Shown in pieces: positions 50,854 to 58,708 of a stretch of 64,000 nt of DNA (its first letter is position 1; each line of letters begins with the position of its first letter). Origin of the DNA: JBEKTW01 sp963727845. GTDB lineage: Bacteria; Bacteroidota; Ignavibacteria; UBA10030; SZUA-254. The notes beneath the pieces are model-generated. The model was not told the origin of the DNA, did not search any database, and worked only from the letters and a program-made list of their open reading frames with translations. The translations under genes were made by a program, and so were the position numbers. The stretch lies in NCBI GenBank assembly GCA_963727845.1, contig CAVSHI010000002.1:62001-126000 (forward strand), written 5' to 3'.

Positions 50854-51747
50854 TTACTTCTTTCTTGCCGAAAGAATGTTGAACTTCCTCAGTCGATAGC
50901 GGAAGTTTGCTTCGGATAGCTTAAGGAGTTCGGCTGCCCTGGTTTGGTTATACCCGGCGACGTCCATCGTTCTCTCTATAAAGGTCTTTTCGAGGTTCGA
51001 AAGCGATTTGTCAAACGAGAAAGCTTTCTTTTCGCCTATCCTTTCGATGATGCCCTTCACCTGGGTCGCTTCGTCTACCAGGCTCTCGGCAAGCTCGACT
51101 ATTTCAGAATCCGAGGCAAACACAGCCCGTTCTATCGCAGACTTGAGTTCCGAGATATTTCCCTTCCAGTCTTTTCTCATTATAATGTCCAGCGTGTTTG
51201 TATCAACCACTTTGAGGCGGGTACCGATGGCGTCGCAGGCATTCTTTATGAAGTGCTCGACCAAGAGTGGAATATCTTTCGTCCTATCGGCCAGACGCGG
51301 TACCGTTATGACCTCGAAAGATTTCAAGATGTCGTGCAAGTTCTTGAAGAGTATCCGCTCCCGGGCAAGTTCGTTGACTGTGCCCTCGGTGATAATGATG
51401 GCGCGCGTGGTTGCCTTTTTCTGGAGGGGAAGCAGAGCCTTTTCAATCAGGGCTTGCTGGACATACGAGAAGGTTTCGATTCCCTGTATGAGCAATGTCG
51501 AAATGTTCGGCGTGATCTTGCCGAGGATGTCTTTTATCTCGGAGTCACTTGCTGTGGAGGGATTGACGACAACAAGCGTCCCTTTTGACCCGGATGCCTC
51601 GTGAATTAATCTTGCGACGGTGGTTTTGCCCACACCCCGGTCGCCCGTAATTATTACGTGGGAGGATTTCTTTGAAAGTCGCAGGATGCTCTCCCGCAGG
51701 GTGTCTATTGCCTGACTTATTCCTACTAGTTCCGATTCTATGTTCAT
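50854..51747 (-). CDS. NtrC-like AAA+ / Fis regulator without GAFTGA
   Basis: About 297 residues. AAA+ domain with Walker A GDRGVGKTTVARLIHEASG. The sigma-54 contact loop GAFTGA is missing, and the Walker B aspartate/glutamate pair is replaced (STLLIQGIETF). The C-terminal part of the AAA domain is recognisable (ADRTKDIPLLVEHFI, then WKGNISELKSAIERAV). A Fis-type helix-turn-helix ends the protein (GYNQTRAAELLKLSEANFRY). There is no receiver domain. So it probably binds DNA but does not activate sigma-54 promoters. ATG 51747 fits the domain; a TTG at 51780 would overlap the upstream gene by a few bases. Co-transcribed with the membrane protein gene at 52880. Confidence 0.78.
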   Translation of the reverse strand: MNIESELVGISQAIDTLRESILRLSKKSSHVIITGDRGVGKTTVARLIHEASGSKGTLVVVNPSTASDSEIKDILGKITPNISTLLIQGIETFSYVQQALIEKALLPLQKKATTRAIIITEGTVNELARERILFKNLHDILKSFEVITVPRLADRTKDIPLLVEHFIKNACDAIGTRLKVVDTNTLDIIMRKDWKGNISELKSAIERAVFASDSEIVELAESLVDEATQVKGIIERIGEKKAFSFDKSLSNLEKTFIERTMDVAGYNQTRAAELLKLSEANFRYRLRKFNILSARKK

Positions 51748-51776
51748 GGCGATTCTCTTTATAGATTGGTTTTGGG

Positions 51777-52880
51777 TCAATTAATTGGTGAATGCGCTTT
51801 ACTTGGCGCCTTCTTTACAAAGAACGTCTGGAGAATAAAAGTGTCAATCTCATCTTTCCACCGGGTTAATTTTTCAGGAGAAACCTGGAGTGCTCGTTCA
51901 TAATACTTCCCAAGCTCCGAAAGCACAAACCGTAGCCTGAGGGAAAATGCGTAGACCATGGCCAGAAGAAAGACAATGGTAAAGTACTGTCCTACCGCGA
52001 ATAACGCATTGAATCCTTCGCTGGAAAACGACTGATTGCGACCGTACAGATGAATGGTGTCGAGAGCCCAGTAGAGAAAGAACCCTACCATCACCTTATC
52101 GAGATAGGCGCTGACGACGAGACGATGTCTATAAACCATGTACAGGAAGGCGCTAATGGCAACCAGACAAAAGAGATTAACGAGCATAGAATCGGTTTCA
52201 ACGGGCATCCAGAAAAGCACCGTCTTGCCTCCCTCCTGAAGATACGGTCTCAATTCGTCAACGCGGACGCGTGATTCTGCAATATCCAGCTTCGTGCGAC
52301 GTCCGAAGTCCGCAGCGAGTTCGTCGTTTGAGGGTTCACGGCCGCTTGCATTACTCAGGCCGTCATAACTTTGTCTCAACATGCCCAGCTGTTCGTAGTC
52401 CTTAAGATGGAATAGTTGTAGTGGATTTAAGACCAGACTGCCGTACAGCAGGCCGGTAACTGAGAGCGCAATGGCGATCGCAATAATGTATGTTTTGAGG
52501 ACGCCTACACTCTTGAACCGGTAGGCGATGATGGGGAAAAGGATCGAAATCAAGATCGCACATTTCAGTCCGACGTTGTTGACGTAGAAATGGTACAGGA
52601 CTGCGCTGTGAGCCACGTCCTTGAACAGCGTCATCCCGACGAAGGAGTCGGCAACCAGAAGAATGATATAGCCAAACAAGAGCGAAAAGTTAAGGTAAAC
52701 GAATTTTTGTTCCCCGGGGCTATTGAGCGCGACTGCCCCACACACCAAAGACAGGAATAACTGCAAGGCGACATTGATAAGTCTTAAGTTGTCAAAATAG
52801 CGGTGAGGAGCCAAGAGTGAAAGGCGCAGCAGTGCGAGCAGCAAAAACCAGAGTACCAGTATTTTTATGCTATTTTTCAT
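51777..52880 (-). CDS. Multi-pass membrane protein of unknown function
   Basis: 367 residues with about 8-9 hydrophobic helices (ILVLWFLLLALLRLSLLA, INVALQLFLSLVCGAVAL, FSLLFGYIILLVADSFVG, IIAIAIALSVTGLLYGSLVL and others). A soluble loop sits at about 165-230 (GREPSNDELAADFGRRTKLD), and the tail is short and cytoplasmic. No family recognised. Good GGAGAG site before ATG 52880. Followed directly by the AAA-Fis gene, for which it may be the sensor (inference). Confidence 0.75.
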   Translation of the reverse strand: MKNSIKILVLWFLLLALLRLSLLAPHRYFDNLRLINVALQLFLSLVCGAVALNSPGEQKFVYLNFSLLFGYIILLVADSFVGMTLFKDVAHSAVLYHFYVNNVGLKCAILISILFPIIAYRFKSVGVLKTYIIAIAIALSVTGLLYGSLVLNPLQLFHLKDYEQLGMLRQSYDGLSNASGREPSNDELAADFGRRTKLDIAESRVRVDELRPYLQEGGKTVLFWMPVETDSMLVNLFCLVAISAFLYMVYRHRLVVSAYLDKVMVGFFLYWALDTIHLYGRNQSFSSEGFNALFAVGQYFTIVFLLAMVYAFSLRLRFVLSELGKYYERALQVSPEKLTRWKDEIDTFILQTFFVKKAPSKAHSPIN

Positions 52881-52905
52881 GACTCTCCAGGAAAAGGGTT
52901 CATGC

Positions 52906-52936
52906 TGAAGGTAGTGATTTTTTGCTCGAATGTCAA
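52906..52936 (-). promoter_or_regulatory. Predicted promoter of the membrane protein / AAA-Fis pair
   Basis: On the minus strand: TTGACA (52936-52931), 17 bases, TACCTTCA (52913-52906). It lies 26 bases upstream of ATG 52880 and back-to-back with the rightward promoter at 53014. Confidence 0.6.
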
Positions 52937-53013
52937 TAGTTTTAATCGTTCGGGCGGGTTTTAATTGCAGGAATGAGCCGCAACCTTTTTTTTACGTTAG
53001 AACGTATTTTTAC

Positions 53014-53042
53014 TTGACTTTCTCCCTTTTCTTCTGTATAAT
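53014..53042 (+). promoter_or_regulatory. Predicted promoter, near-consensus sigma-70 type
   Basis: TTGACT (53014-53019), 17 bases, TATAAT (53037-53042). An 80-base leader leads to AAGGAGATAACACC and the ATG at 53124. This is the most E. coli-like promoter in the window. Confidence 0.7.
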
Positions 53043-53123
53043 ACTATCCAATCGATGGGTCCACCTCTTTCATTGACAATTTAACCGGTGCGCGCTAAAT
53101 AGCCGCACCAAGGAGATAACACC

Positions 53124-53402
53124 ATGAATAGAGGATCTAAGAAGTCGCCGTTTATCTTTCACGTTGTTACAGCGGTAACATTTCTTACAATCTTGGTAAG
53201 TAGCCTTGGAGCTGAATATCCTGGCCGTGGAAGCTCGAAGTTCTCTCTCATCGAGAGGATTCACGCAATTCTCTTTGACCGAAGTCCCAAGCCTCCACAG
53301 GCACCCATCATCCACAAACGAATCGGACCGCCGGGGTATAGAATTTCTGGAGTCGATACAACGAATTCACACGACCCGAGTAATCCGCCCGATCCCCAGT
53401 AA
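53124..53402 (+). CDS. Small exported proline-rich protein
   Basis: 92 residues. One hydrophobic segment (FIFHVVTAVTFLTILVSSLG) acts as signal or anchor, and the tail is rich in proline and serine (RSPKPPQAPIIHKRIGPPGY). Strong AAGGAG site and its own promoter. No family recognised. Near-consensus signals suggest high expression. Confidence 0.65.
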   Translation: MNRGSKKSPFIFHVVTAVTFLTILVSSLGAEYPGRGSSKFSLIERIHAILFDRSPKPPQAPIIHKRIGPPGYRISGVDTTNSHDPSNPPDPQ

Positions 53403-53452
53403 TTCATCCATGGTGGGCTCATCGAGATTTTTGTAGCCGGATAAAAATACTT

Positions 53453-53743
53453 ATGAAACAAATCAAGGTGGAAGGAATCCTTTCAAATGCCGGCATCTGT
53501 GCTGTCTCGCTGATGATTTTCCAAAATGGATCTGTTCTAAGGACGATACATTACCACGGAAGCTTTCATAGCCGTTTTATGGTTGAGCCCGGGACGTACA
53601 CGATTGGAATTCATGGTTACACCGAAGGGAGCCTCAGGTTCTCAGTTGGGGGACCGGATGTTCAATCGGCAAATCCCAATACGCCGGTTCAATTTTCCAA
53701 GAATATAGCCGGCAGGTTCGACGTCACAACGACAAAATCTTGA
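53453..53743 (+). CDS. Small beta-rich protein of unknown function
   Basis: 96 residues without a signal peptide. The pattern of alternating strands (SLMIFQNGSVLRTIHYHGSF, then FMVEPGTYTIGIHGYTEGSL) suggests a small beta-sandwich. It stops 6 bases before the hybrid kinase gene, in the same direction, so the two are probably co-expressed. No family recognised. Confidence 0.6.
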   Translation: MKQIKVEGILSNAGICAVSLMIFQNGSVLRTIHYHGSFHSRFMVEPGTYTIGIHGYTEGSLRFSVGGPDVQSANPNTPVQFSKNIAGRFDVTTTKS

Positions 53744-53749
53744 AAGAGA

Positions 53750-55402
53750 ATGGGCCAGGTGAGCGCGGAACAGGGACGACAAAAACATTCGAATCCGGCC
53801 ACGGATCCAAACTCCCTCAGGGGAACGATCATGGCTCTCGGAGCCGCGGAGACGGGACGCAGGCAGGCCGAAGAGGCGCTCTTCAAGTCGGAAGAAAAGT
53901 ACCGCACTTTATTCGAAGAGTCGATAGACGTCGTTTTTACCTCCACGCCGAAAGGGGAATTGACCGATATCAATCCCGCCGGGGTGAAACTGTTCGGCTA
54001 TGCGTCGAAAGAGGAGATGTTGCGCATGCACGTCGCGGAAGACTTGTTCTGGCGCCCGGCAGACCGTGAGAAATATCAGGCGCTCATGCACGACCAAGGG
54101 TTTGTGAAAGATCATGAATTGGACTGTAAGACCAAAGACGGGAAGAAGCTTATTATCCTCGAGACTGCAACTGCCATCCGCGACTCCCACGGAAGCGTCG
54201 TAGCATACCGGGGGATCATGCGCGATGTTACAGTTCAGAAGAGCCTTGAGAAGCAGTTCCTGCGTGCGCAGAGAATGGAAAGCCTCGGAACTTTGGCCGG
54301 AGGCGTAGCGCATGACCTGAATAACGTGCTCGCACCAATAATGATGGCAGTTGAGGTACTCCAATCGAAATTCTCCGACGAAGAAAGTAAGCGTGTTCTC
54401 GAAACTCTCGCCTCCAGCGCCGAACGGGGTTCCGACATTGTGAAACAGATCCTCGCATTTGGCCGGGGCGTCGATGGCGACCGCATCATTATCCAGCCCA
54501 AGCATATCATCCGCGAAGTTGAGAAGATCGTTACAGGGACGTTCCCAAAGTCGATCCAGGCCAGGACTCATATCCCGAAGGATCTCTGGACAATTCTTGC
54601 GGATCCGACCCAAATCCATCAAGTGTTATTGAATATCTGCGTCAACGCAAGGGATGCAATGCCGAGCGGTGGGTTTCTGACCATATCCGCCGAGAACTTT
54701 CACCTCGACCAGTACTACGCCAAACTCAATATTGAGGCAAAAGAAGGTCCCTACGTCATCGTAACTGTCACCGACACCGGGACCGGGATCTCCCACGACA
54801 TCATGGACCATATCTTCGACCCATTCTTTACGACAAAGGAATTTGGAAAGGGGACAGGGCTCGGCCTATCGACGGCACTCGGGATCGTACGTAGTCACGG
54901 CGGATTCATCAAAGTGTACAGTGAAGAAGGAAGGGGAACGAGCTTCAAAGTTTACCTTCCCGCAGAAATGAGGGAGGAGGAGGCTGCCCGGGCAGGTGAG
55001 CGCGCCGACCTTCCACAGGGTCAAGGCGAGCTTGTCCTTGTGGTTGACGACGAGGCATCCATCCGCGAAATCGCAAAATTGACTCTTGAGGCGAACGGGT
55101 ATCAAGTTATGACTGCGAGCGATGGTGTGGAAGCGGTATCGATCTGTGCCCGGGATAAGGGTGAGATCAGGCTCATCCTCATGGATATGATGATGCCAGG
55201 GATGGATGGCCCATCGACAATTCGCGCCCTGGAGATGATGAAGGCAGCAGCAAAGATTGTCGCGACCAGTGGAGAGTCGCGTCGTGACGTGGCCCTGATG
55301 GAGATAATTCCCGGAGTCAGGGCTTTTTTGAAAAAGCCGTACACTGCCGAGAAGATGCTCACAACGCTGCACGATGTTCTTCATGAAGAGAAGGTCGGTT
55401 GA
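53750..55402 (+). CDS. PAS hybrid histidine kinase with C-terminal receiver
   Basis: 550 residues, soluble. PAS domain at about 45-160 (YRTLFEESIDVVFTSTPKGE, then INPAGVKLFGYAS). HisKA has the phospho-accepting histidine in TLAGGVAHDLNNVLAPIM (about 187). The HATPase domain shows NICVNARDAM (N box), VTDTGTGIS (G1) and GKGTGLGLSTALGIV (G2). A receiver at about 425-545 (LVLVVDDEASIRE) has the phospho-acceptor aspartate in LILMDMMMPGMDG (about 480) and K in FLKKPY. With no output domain, it must pass the signal to a regulator elsewhere. ATG 53831 is an alternative start. Confidence 0.92.
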   Translation: MGQVSAEQGRQKHSNPATDPNSLRGTIMALGAAETGRRQAEEALFKSEEKYRTLFEESIDVVFTSTPKGELTDINPAGVKLFGYASKEEMLRMHVAEDLFWRPADREKYQALMHDQGFVKDHELDCKTKDGKKLIILETATAIRDSHGSVVAYRGIMRDVTVQKSLEKQFLRAQRMESLGTLAGGVAHDLNNVLAPIMMAVEVLQSKFSDEESKRVLETLASSAERGSDIVKQILAFGRGVDGDRIIIQPKHIIREVEKIVTGTFPKSIQARTHIPKDLWTILADPTQIHQVLLNICVNARDAMPSGGFLTISAENFHLDQYYAKLNIEAKEGPYVIVTVTDTGTGISHDIMDHIFDPFFTTKEFGKGTGLGLSTALGIVRSHGGFIKVYSEEGRGTSFKVYLPAEMREEEAARAGERADLPQGQGELVLVVDDEASIREIAKLTLEANGYQVMTASDGVEAVSICARDKGEIRLILMDMMMPGMDGPSTIRALEMMKAAAKIVATSGESRRDVALMEIIPGVRAFLKKPYTAEKMLTTLHDVLHEEKVG

Positions 55403-55562
55403 ATGGGCCGACAGATGTATTGGAAATGGGGGTACGAATAGAATAGGACATGTGGCAGACACCCAGGTCGCTCCTACCGGCGCAGAATTCCCCCGATCCA
55501 TTCAATCCCATGACGGTACTGAAGTATGCTACTCCTGAAATCTAGTGTGATTCAGAGGCGGA

Positions 55563-55594
55563 AAACCCCATTCCAGTTCAACGGCGTGGGGTTT
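55563..55594 (+). terminator. Rho-independent-like terminator after the hybrid kinase
   Basis: AAACCCCA and TGGGGTTT pair over 8 bp around a 16-base loop, followed by CTTTAT. It lies 160 bases beyond the kinase stop. Confidence 0.6.
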
Positions 55595-55685
55595 CTTTAT
55601 CTTGAGTCAAACTCCTGCGTTGTCTGGCGAGGCAATTGAATTGCCATAGAGTTGTATCCGAAATGCACTTTACAATTGTACACCA

Positions 55686-55805
55686 ATGGCGTATATTCTA
55701 TCGGATGATGAATACAGAGACCTCCAGACTTTCATTGCCCCAAATCCGGCGGCTGGCGATATGATTCTATTATTGCACAGGAGCTTAGAAGAAAGAGACA
55801 TTTGA
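55686..55805 (+). pseudogene. Remnant of a RelE/HigB-type toxin gene
   Basis: 39 codons beginning MAYILSDDEYRDLQTFIAPN followed by PAAGDMI. The first part matches the N-terminus of HigB-like toxins (YRDLQTFL.ANP.AGD). It then jumps to LLLHRSLEERDI with the catalytic middle missing, consistent with an internal deletion. It lies directly before the broken antitoxin gene, as in an intact module. Confidence 0.55.
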
Positions 55806-55809
55806 TGAG

Positions 55810-56068
55810 TTGATGATGAGCATCAAGCAGGGCGGCGCAATCCTTAAAGGCAAGAAGATGCCAGGCCGCAGATTTACGATTGAAAACCCGGATGTTCCGG
55901 AGATCCGTCGTCATCTCGGTTTGACTCAGGAAAAATTTGCGATGCTACTGGGGATTAGTCTGGCAACTCTTCGGAATTGGGAACAAGGCAGACGGAAGGA
56001 CCGGCCAGGATACTTCTGTGCATTGTGGCGAAATATCCTAAGACGGTTTAGACGTTGTGCACGCATAG
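55810..56068 (+). pseudogene. Broken XRE-type antitoxin gene (HigA/NadS-like)
   Basis: SIKQGGAILKGKK and the helix-turn-helix LGLTQEKFAMLLGISLATLR followed by NWEQGRR are intact and typical of HigA/NadS antitoxins. After GRR the frame is lost; the expected ending PARILLCIVAKYPKTV can be read in another frame (stop at 56051), and VVHA in a third (stop at 56068). In its own frame the ORF continues to 56151 with unrelated residues. Confidence 0.65.
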
Positions 56069-56242
56069 TGCCCCTTCCCTTGTCCTGCGAATCGCTGCCA
56101 GATCATTCTATGCAGCAGGCTCCCCATCGAAATTACGAAAAGGATTTGTGAGAGGGATGGATCGTATGCCGCCTCCCGATTGTAGCAGGTAAAGGTCCCT
56201 GCTCATGCAATTTACAAGATCCAAGAGCACACCAACCTTAGC

Positions 56243-58450
56243 ATGCCCAATGGAATCTGCACAGCCAGTGTTATGACCTCTATTAGCGAGCAACAAATTA
56301 GGCTCTTTATGTCTCTCTTTCACGGCAGAACAGATGTTTACGCTCGCCGCTGGGAAAAGGATGGACAATCCGGATACAGCCCTGCCTATGAATTCAATTG
56401 GGATGAGTTCATGGCACACAAGCGGCGCGGTGGTTCACTCAAGGATTTTGAAAACAAGAGATTAATACATCTTTCCAAAGATGTCATCAGGAGGCACCTA
56501 CTTGGTGTCGATGTCCTTGGCATTTATCCGATTCTTCCTGATAACACATCATATTTTTTGGCCGCTGATTTTGATGGCGAGACGTGGAAGAAAGACGCAA
56601 ATGCATTCATCGAGGCATGCGCCAAGGCGGGTCTCAGTGCATATCTGGATCGTTCTCGTTCCGGCGATGGTGGACATGTGTGGATTTTCTTTTCCGAACC
56701 CGTTCCCTGTTACAAGATCAGGCGGATCGGACTTGAACTCATACGCCGAGCACTTAGCATTTCGGAATTTGAAAAAGAGGTCAGCTTCGATCGCTTCTTT
56801 CCGAACCAAGACACCCTCTCAAAAGGTGGATTAGGAAATTTGATCGCATTGCCCTTCCAAGGGAAATCAATGCCACGTGGTAACACTGTGTTTGTCGATC
56901 TGGAGACAGGCGATCCAAGTCGGGACCAATGGAAAGTACTCGAGGAGGCAACGCGACATTCTGTACGAGAAATGGAGGGGGTCTATCAACGACTTTTCGC
57001 GGAGAAAGTGGAATTGTCCGGGCCGATCACGTCAGTACCAAATACGCTTTCGATTTGTGTAAGGAATCAAATCGTTTTGGCTCGTTCACAGGTTGGCCGG
57101 GAGCTGATAGACTTCTTGAAAGAAGAACTTAATTTTCTAAACACCGAATACTTGACGAAACGACGTCTTGGCAAATCAACCTATAAAGTGCAGAAATACT
57201 TCAAGTTGATTGAAGAGTCAGAAGACATGCTCTTCTTACCACGAGGATTCTTAGACCGATTAGTACTTTTCGTACGCGAACATAACATCAATCATTCAGT
57301 TTGCCGCGAGCACGTTTCTTTGGATGAGATTTCATTCAAGAATTCTATCGCATTGACACCCTCTCAAACAATAGTGGTAGAGTCTGCATTGGCGCACGAC
57401 CAAGGGGTCATTGTGGCACCTTCAGGAAGTGGTAAAACCATTATTGGACTTGAACTAGTGGCGCGAAGGAAACTGCCTGCTCTAATCCTTGTCCATCGCA
57501 AACAGATTCTGGACCAGTGGGTTGAACGAATTCGGACATTCCTCAGTATCCCCAAGGCACACACCGGTCAGTATTCCGGGACAAAAAAGAAGTTTGGCAA
57601 ACAGATCACCGTCGGCCTGCTTCAAAGCTTGGGTCGCAAGAAGGACTTGTCTAATCTCAAGGATCAGTTTGGTACCATCATAGTCGACGAATGTCATCAC
57701 ATTCCAGCATCGACATTTCGAGAAGTTATCGCCCAGCTTAATCCCCACTATCTTTATGGGCTCACTGCTACTCCAAAACGCAAACACAACGATGAAAAAT
57801 TGATTTATGTCTATATCGGAAACATCGTTGCGCAAATGGAGACTGCAGACTTTATTCCAGCGTCATCAGTGATAACACTACCATTCGAAGTCATTGTGAG
57901 AACAACGAGTCTTTCAATTCCATTTGAATTTTCAACCGACCTGTTCCAGCTTCTGGCAAAGGTGGTTTGTTATGATACTACAAGGAATCAAATGATTGTG
58001 GAAGACATTATCAAAGAAACCGGTGGTGGCAGGAAGGTGCTTGTATTGAGCGAACGAAAAGAACATCTGGAGATTCTCAATCTCTACCTCAAAGGTAGAT
58101 GTGAAACAATAGTAATATCTGGAGATGATTCGGTGGGAGCGAGAAAATCAAAAGGCAAGCAAATCGAGGATGGCCATTATCAGGCAGTTCTTTCGACTGG
58201 ACAATTCTTTGGTGAAGGGATAGACGTCCGCGGCTTTACATGCCTTATCCTTGCATTCCCACTTTCATTTGAAGGTAAACTTGCTCAGTACCTTGGCCGC
58301 CTGCGTGACATCGGGATTCAAAGACGGATCATAGATTATCGAGACAAAAATATCCCCTTTCTTGAGAAAGAATACAAACAGCGAGAACGGTATTACAGGA
58401 AGTCATTTGCGAGGATAAGCACGAGAGATTCGAGTGAGATTTTGTTTTGA
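56243..58450 (+). CDS. Archaeo-eukaryotic primase / SF2 helicase fusion (TOTE-type)
   Basis: 735 residues. An N-terminal primase-like domain lies at about 25-290: FHGRTDVYARRWEKDGQSGY, the metal motif FLAADFDGETW (about 108) and the sxH motif DRSRSGDGGHVWIFF (about 140). After a linker comes an SF2 helicase: Walker A VAPSGSGKT (about 392), DECHH (about 482), the GLTATPKR motif III, and motif VI in AQYLGRLRD. This order is that of the primase-helicase of TOTE conflict systems described by Aravind and colleagues. Their other components are not seen here. Codon use is more A/T-rich than in the neighbours, and toxin-antitoxin scraps flank it, so it was probably acquired by transfer. The real start may be ATG 56273. 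Confidence 0.82.
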   Translation: MPNGICTASVMTSISEQQIRLFMSLFHGRTDVYARRWEKDGQSGYSPAYEFNWDEFMAHKRRGGSLKDFENKRLIHLSKDVIRRHLLGVDVLGIYPILPDNTSYFLAADFDGETWKKDANAFIEACAKAGLSAYLDRSRSGDGGHVWIFFSEPVPCYKIRRIGLELIRRALSISEFEKEVSFDRFFPNQDTLSKGGLGNLIALPFQGKSMPRGNTVFVDLETGDPSRDQWKVLEEATRHSVREMEGVYQRLFAEKVELSGPITSVPNTLSICVRNQIVLARSQVGRELIDFLKEELNFLNTEYLTKRRLGKSTYKVQKYFKLIEESEDMLFLPRGFLDRLVLFVREHNINHSVCREHVSLDEISFKNSIALTPSQTIVVESALAHDQGVIVAPSGSGKTIIGLELVARRKLPALILVHRKQILDQWVERIRTFLSIPKAHTGQYSGTKKKFGKQITVGLLQSLGRKKDLSNLKDQFGTIIVDECHHIPASTFREVIAQLNPHYLYGLTATPKRKHNDEKLIYVYIGNIVAQMETADFIPASSVITLPFEVIVRTTSLSIPFEFSTDLFQLLAKVVCYDTTRNQMIVEDIIKETGGGRKVLVLSERKEHLEILNLYLKGRCETIVISGDDSVGARKSKGKQIEDGHYQAVLSTGQFFGEGIDVRGFTCLILAFPLSFEGKLAQYLGRLRDIGIQRRIIDYRDKNIPFLEKEYKQRERYYRKSFARISTRDSSEILF

Positions 58451-58708
58451 TGTTAGTCGAAGCACTCAATTTCGATGATGAAACTATTCAGGTCACGCTC
58501 GAGTGATGTTCTCGTAACAATAGCTGTAGGTTCATCTCGGGGTCGCACAATAAAAGATGGCGAATCTTTTCAGAATCGGCATCCAGAGTAGCGGGGGGAG
58601 GAACATCTCAGAACCTAAAACAACGAACCGAGTGTTTGAGTACGTTTTTTGACCACTCGTCCCGAATGCGTATGTAGTAGAAGGCAGTTTATCGCCATCG
58701 TTTATCCC

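Noticed and set aside
50702..50899. Small ORF after the GH63-like gene
   Set aside because: It runs through the nested hairpin and overlaps the converging AAA gene; no homology pattern or signal.
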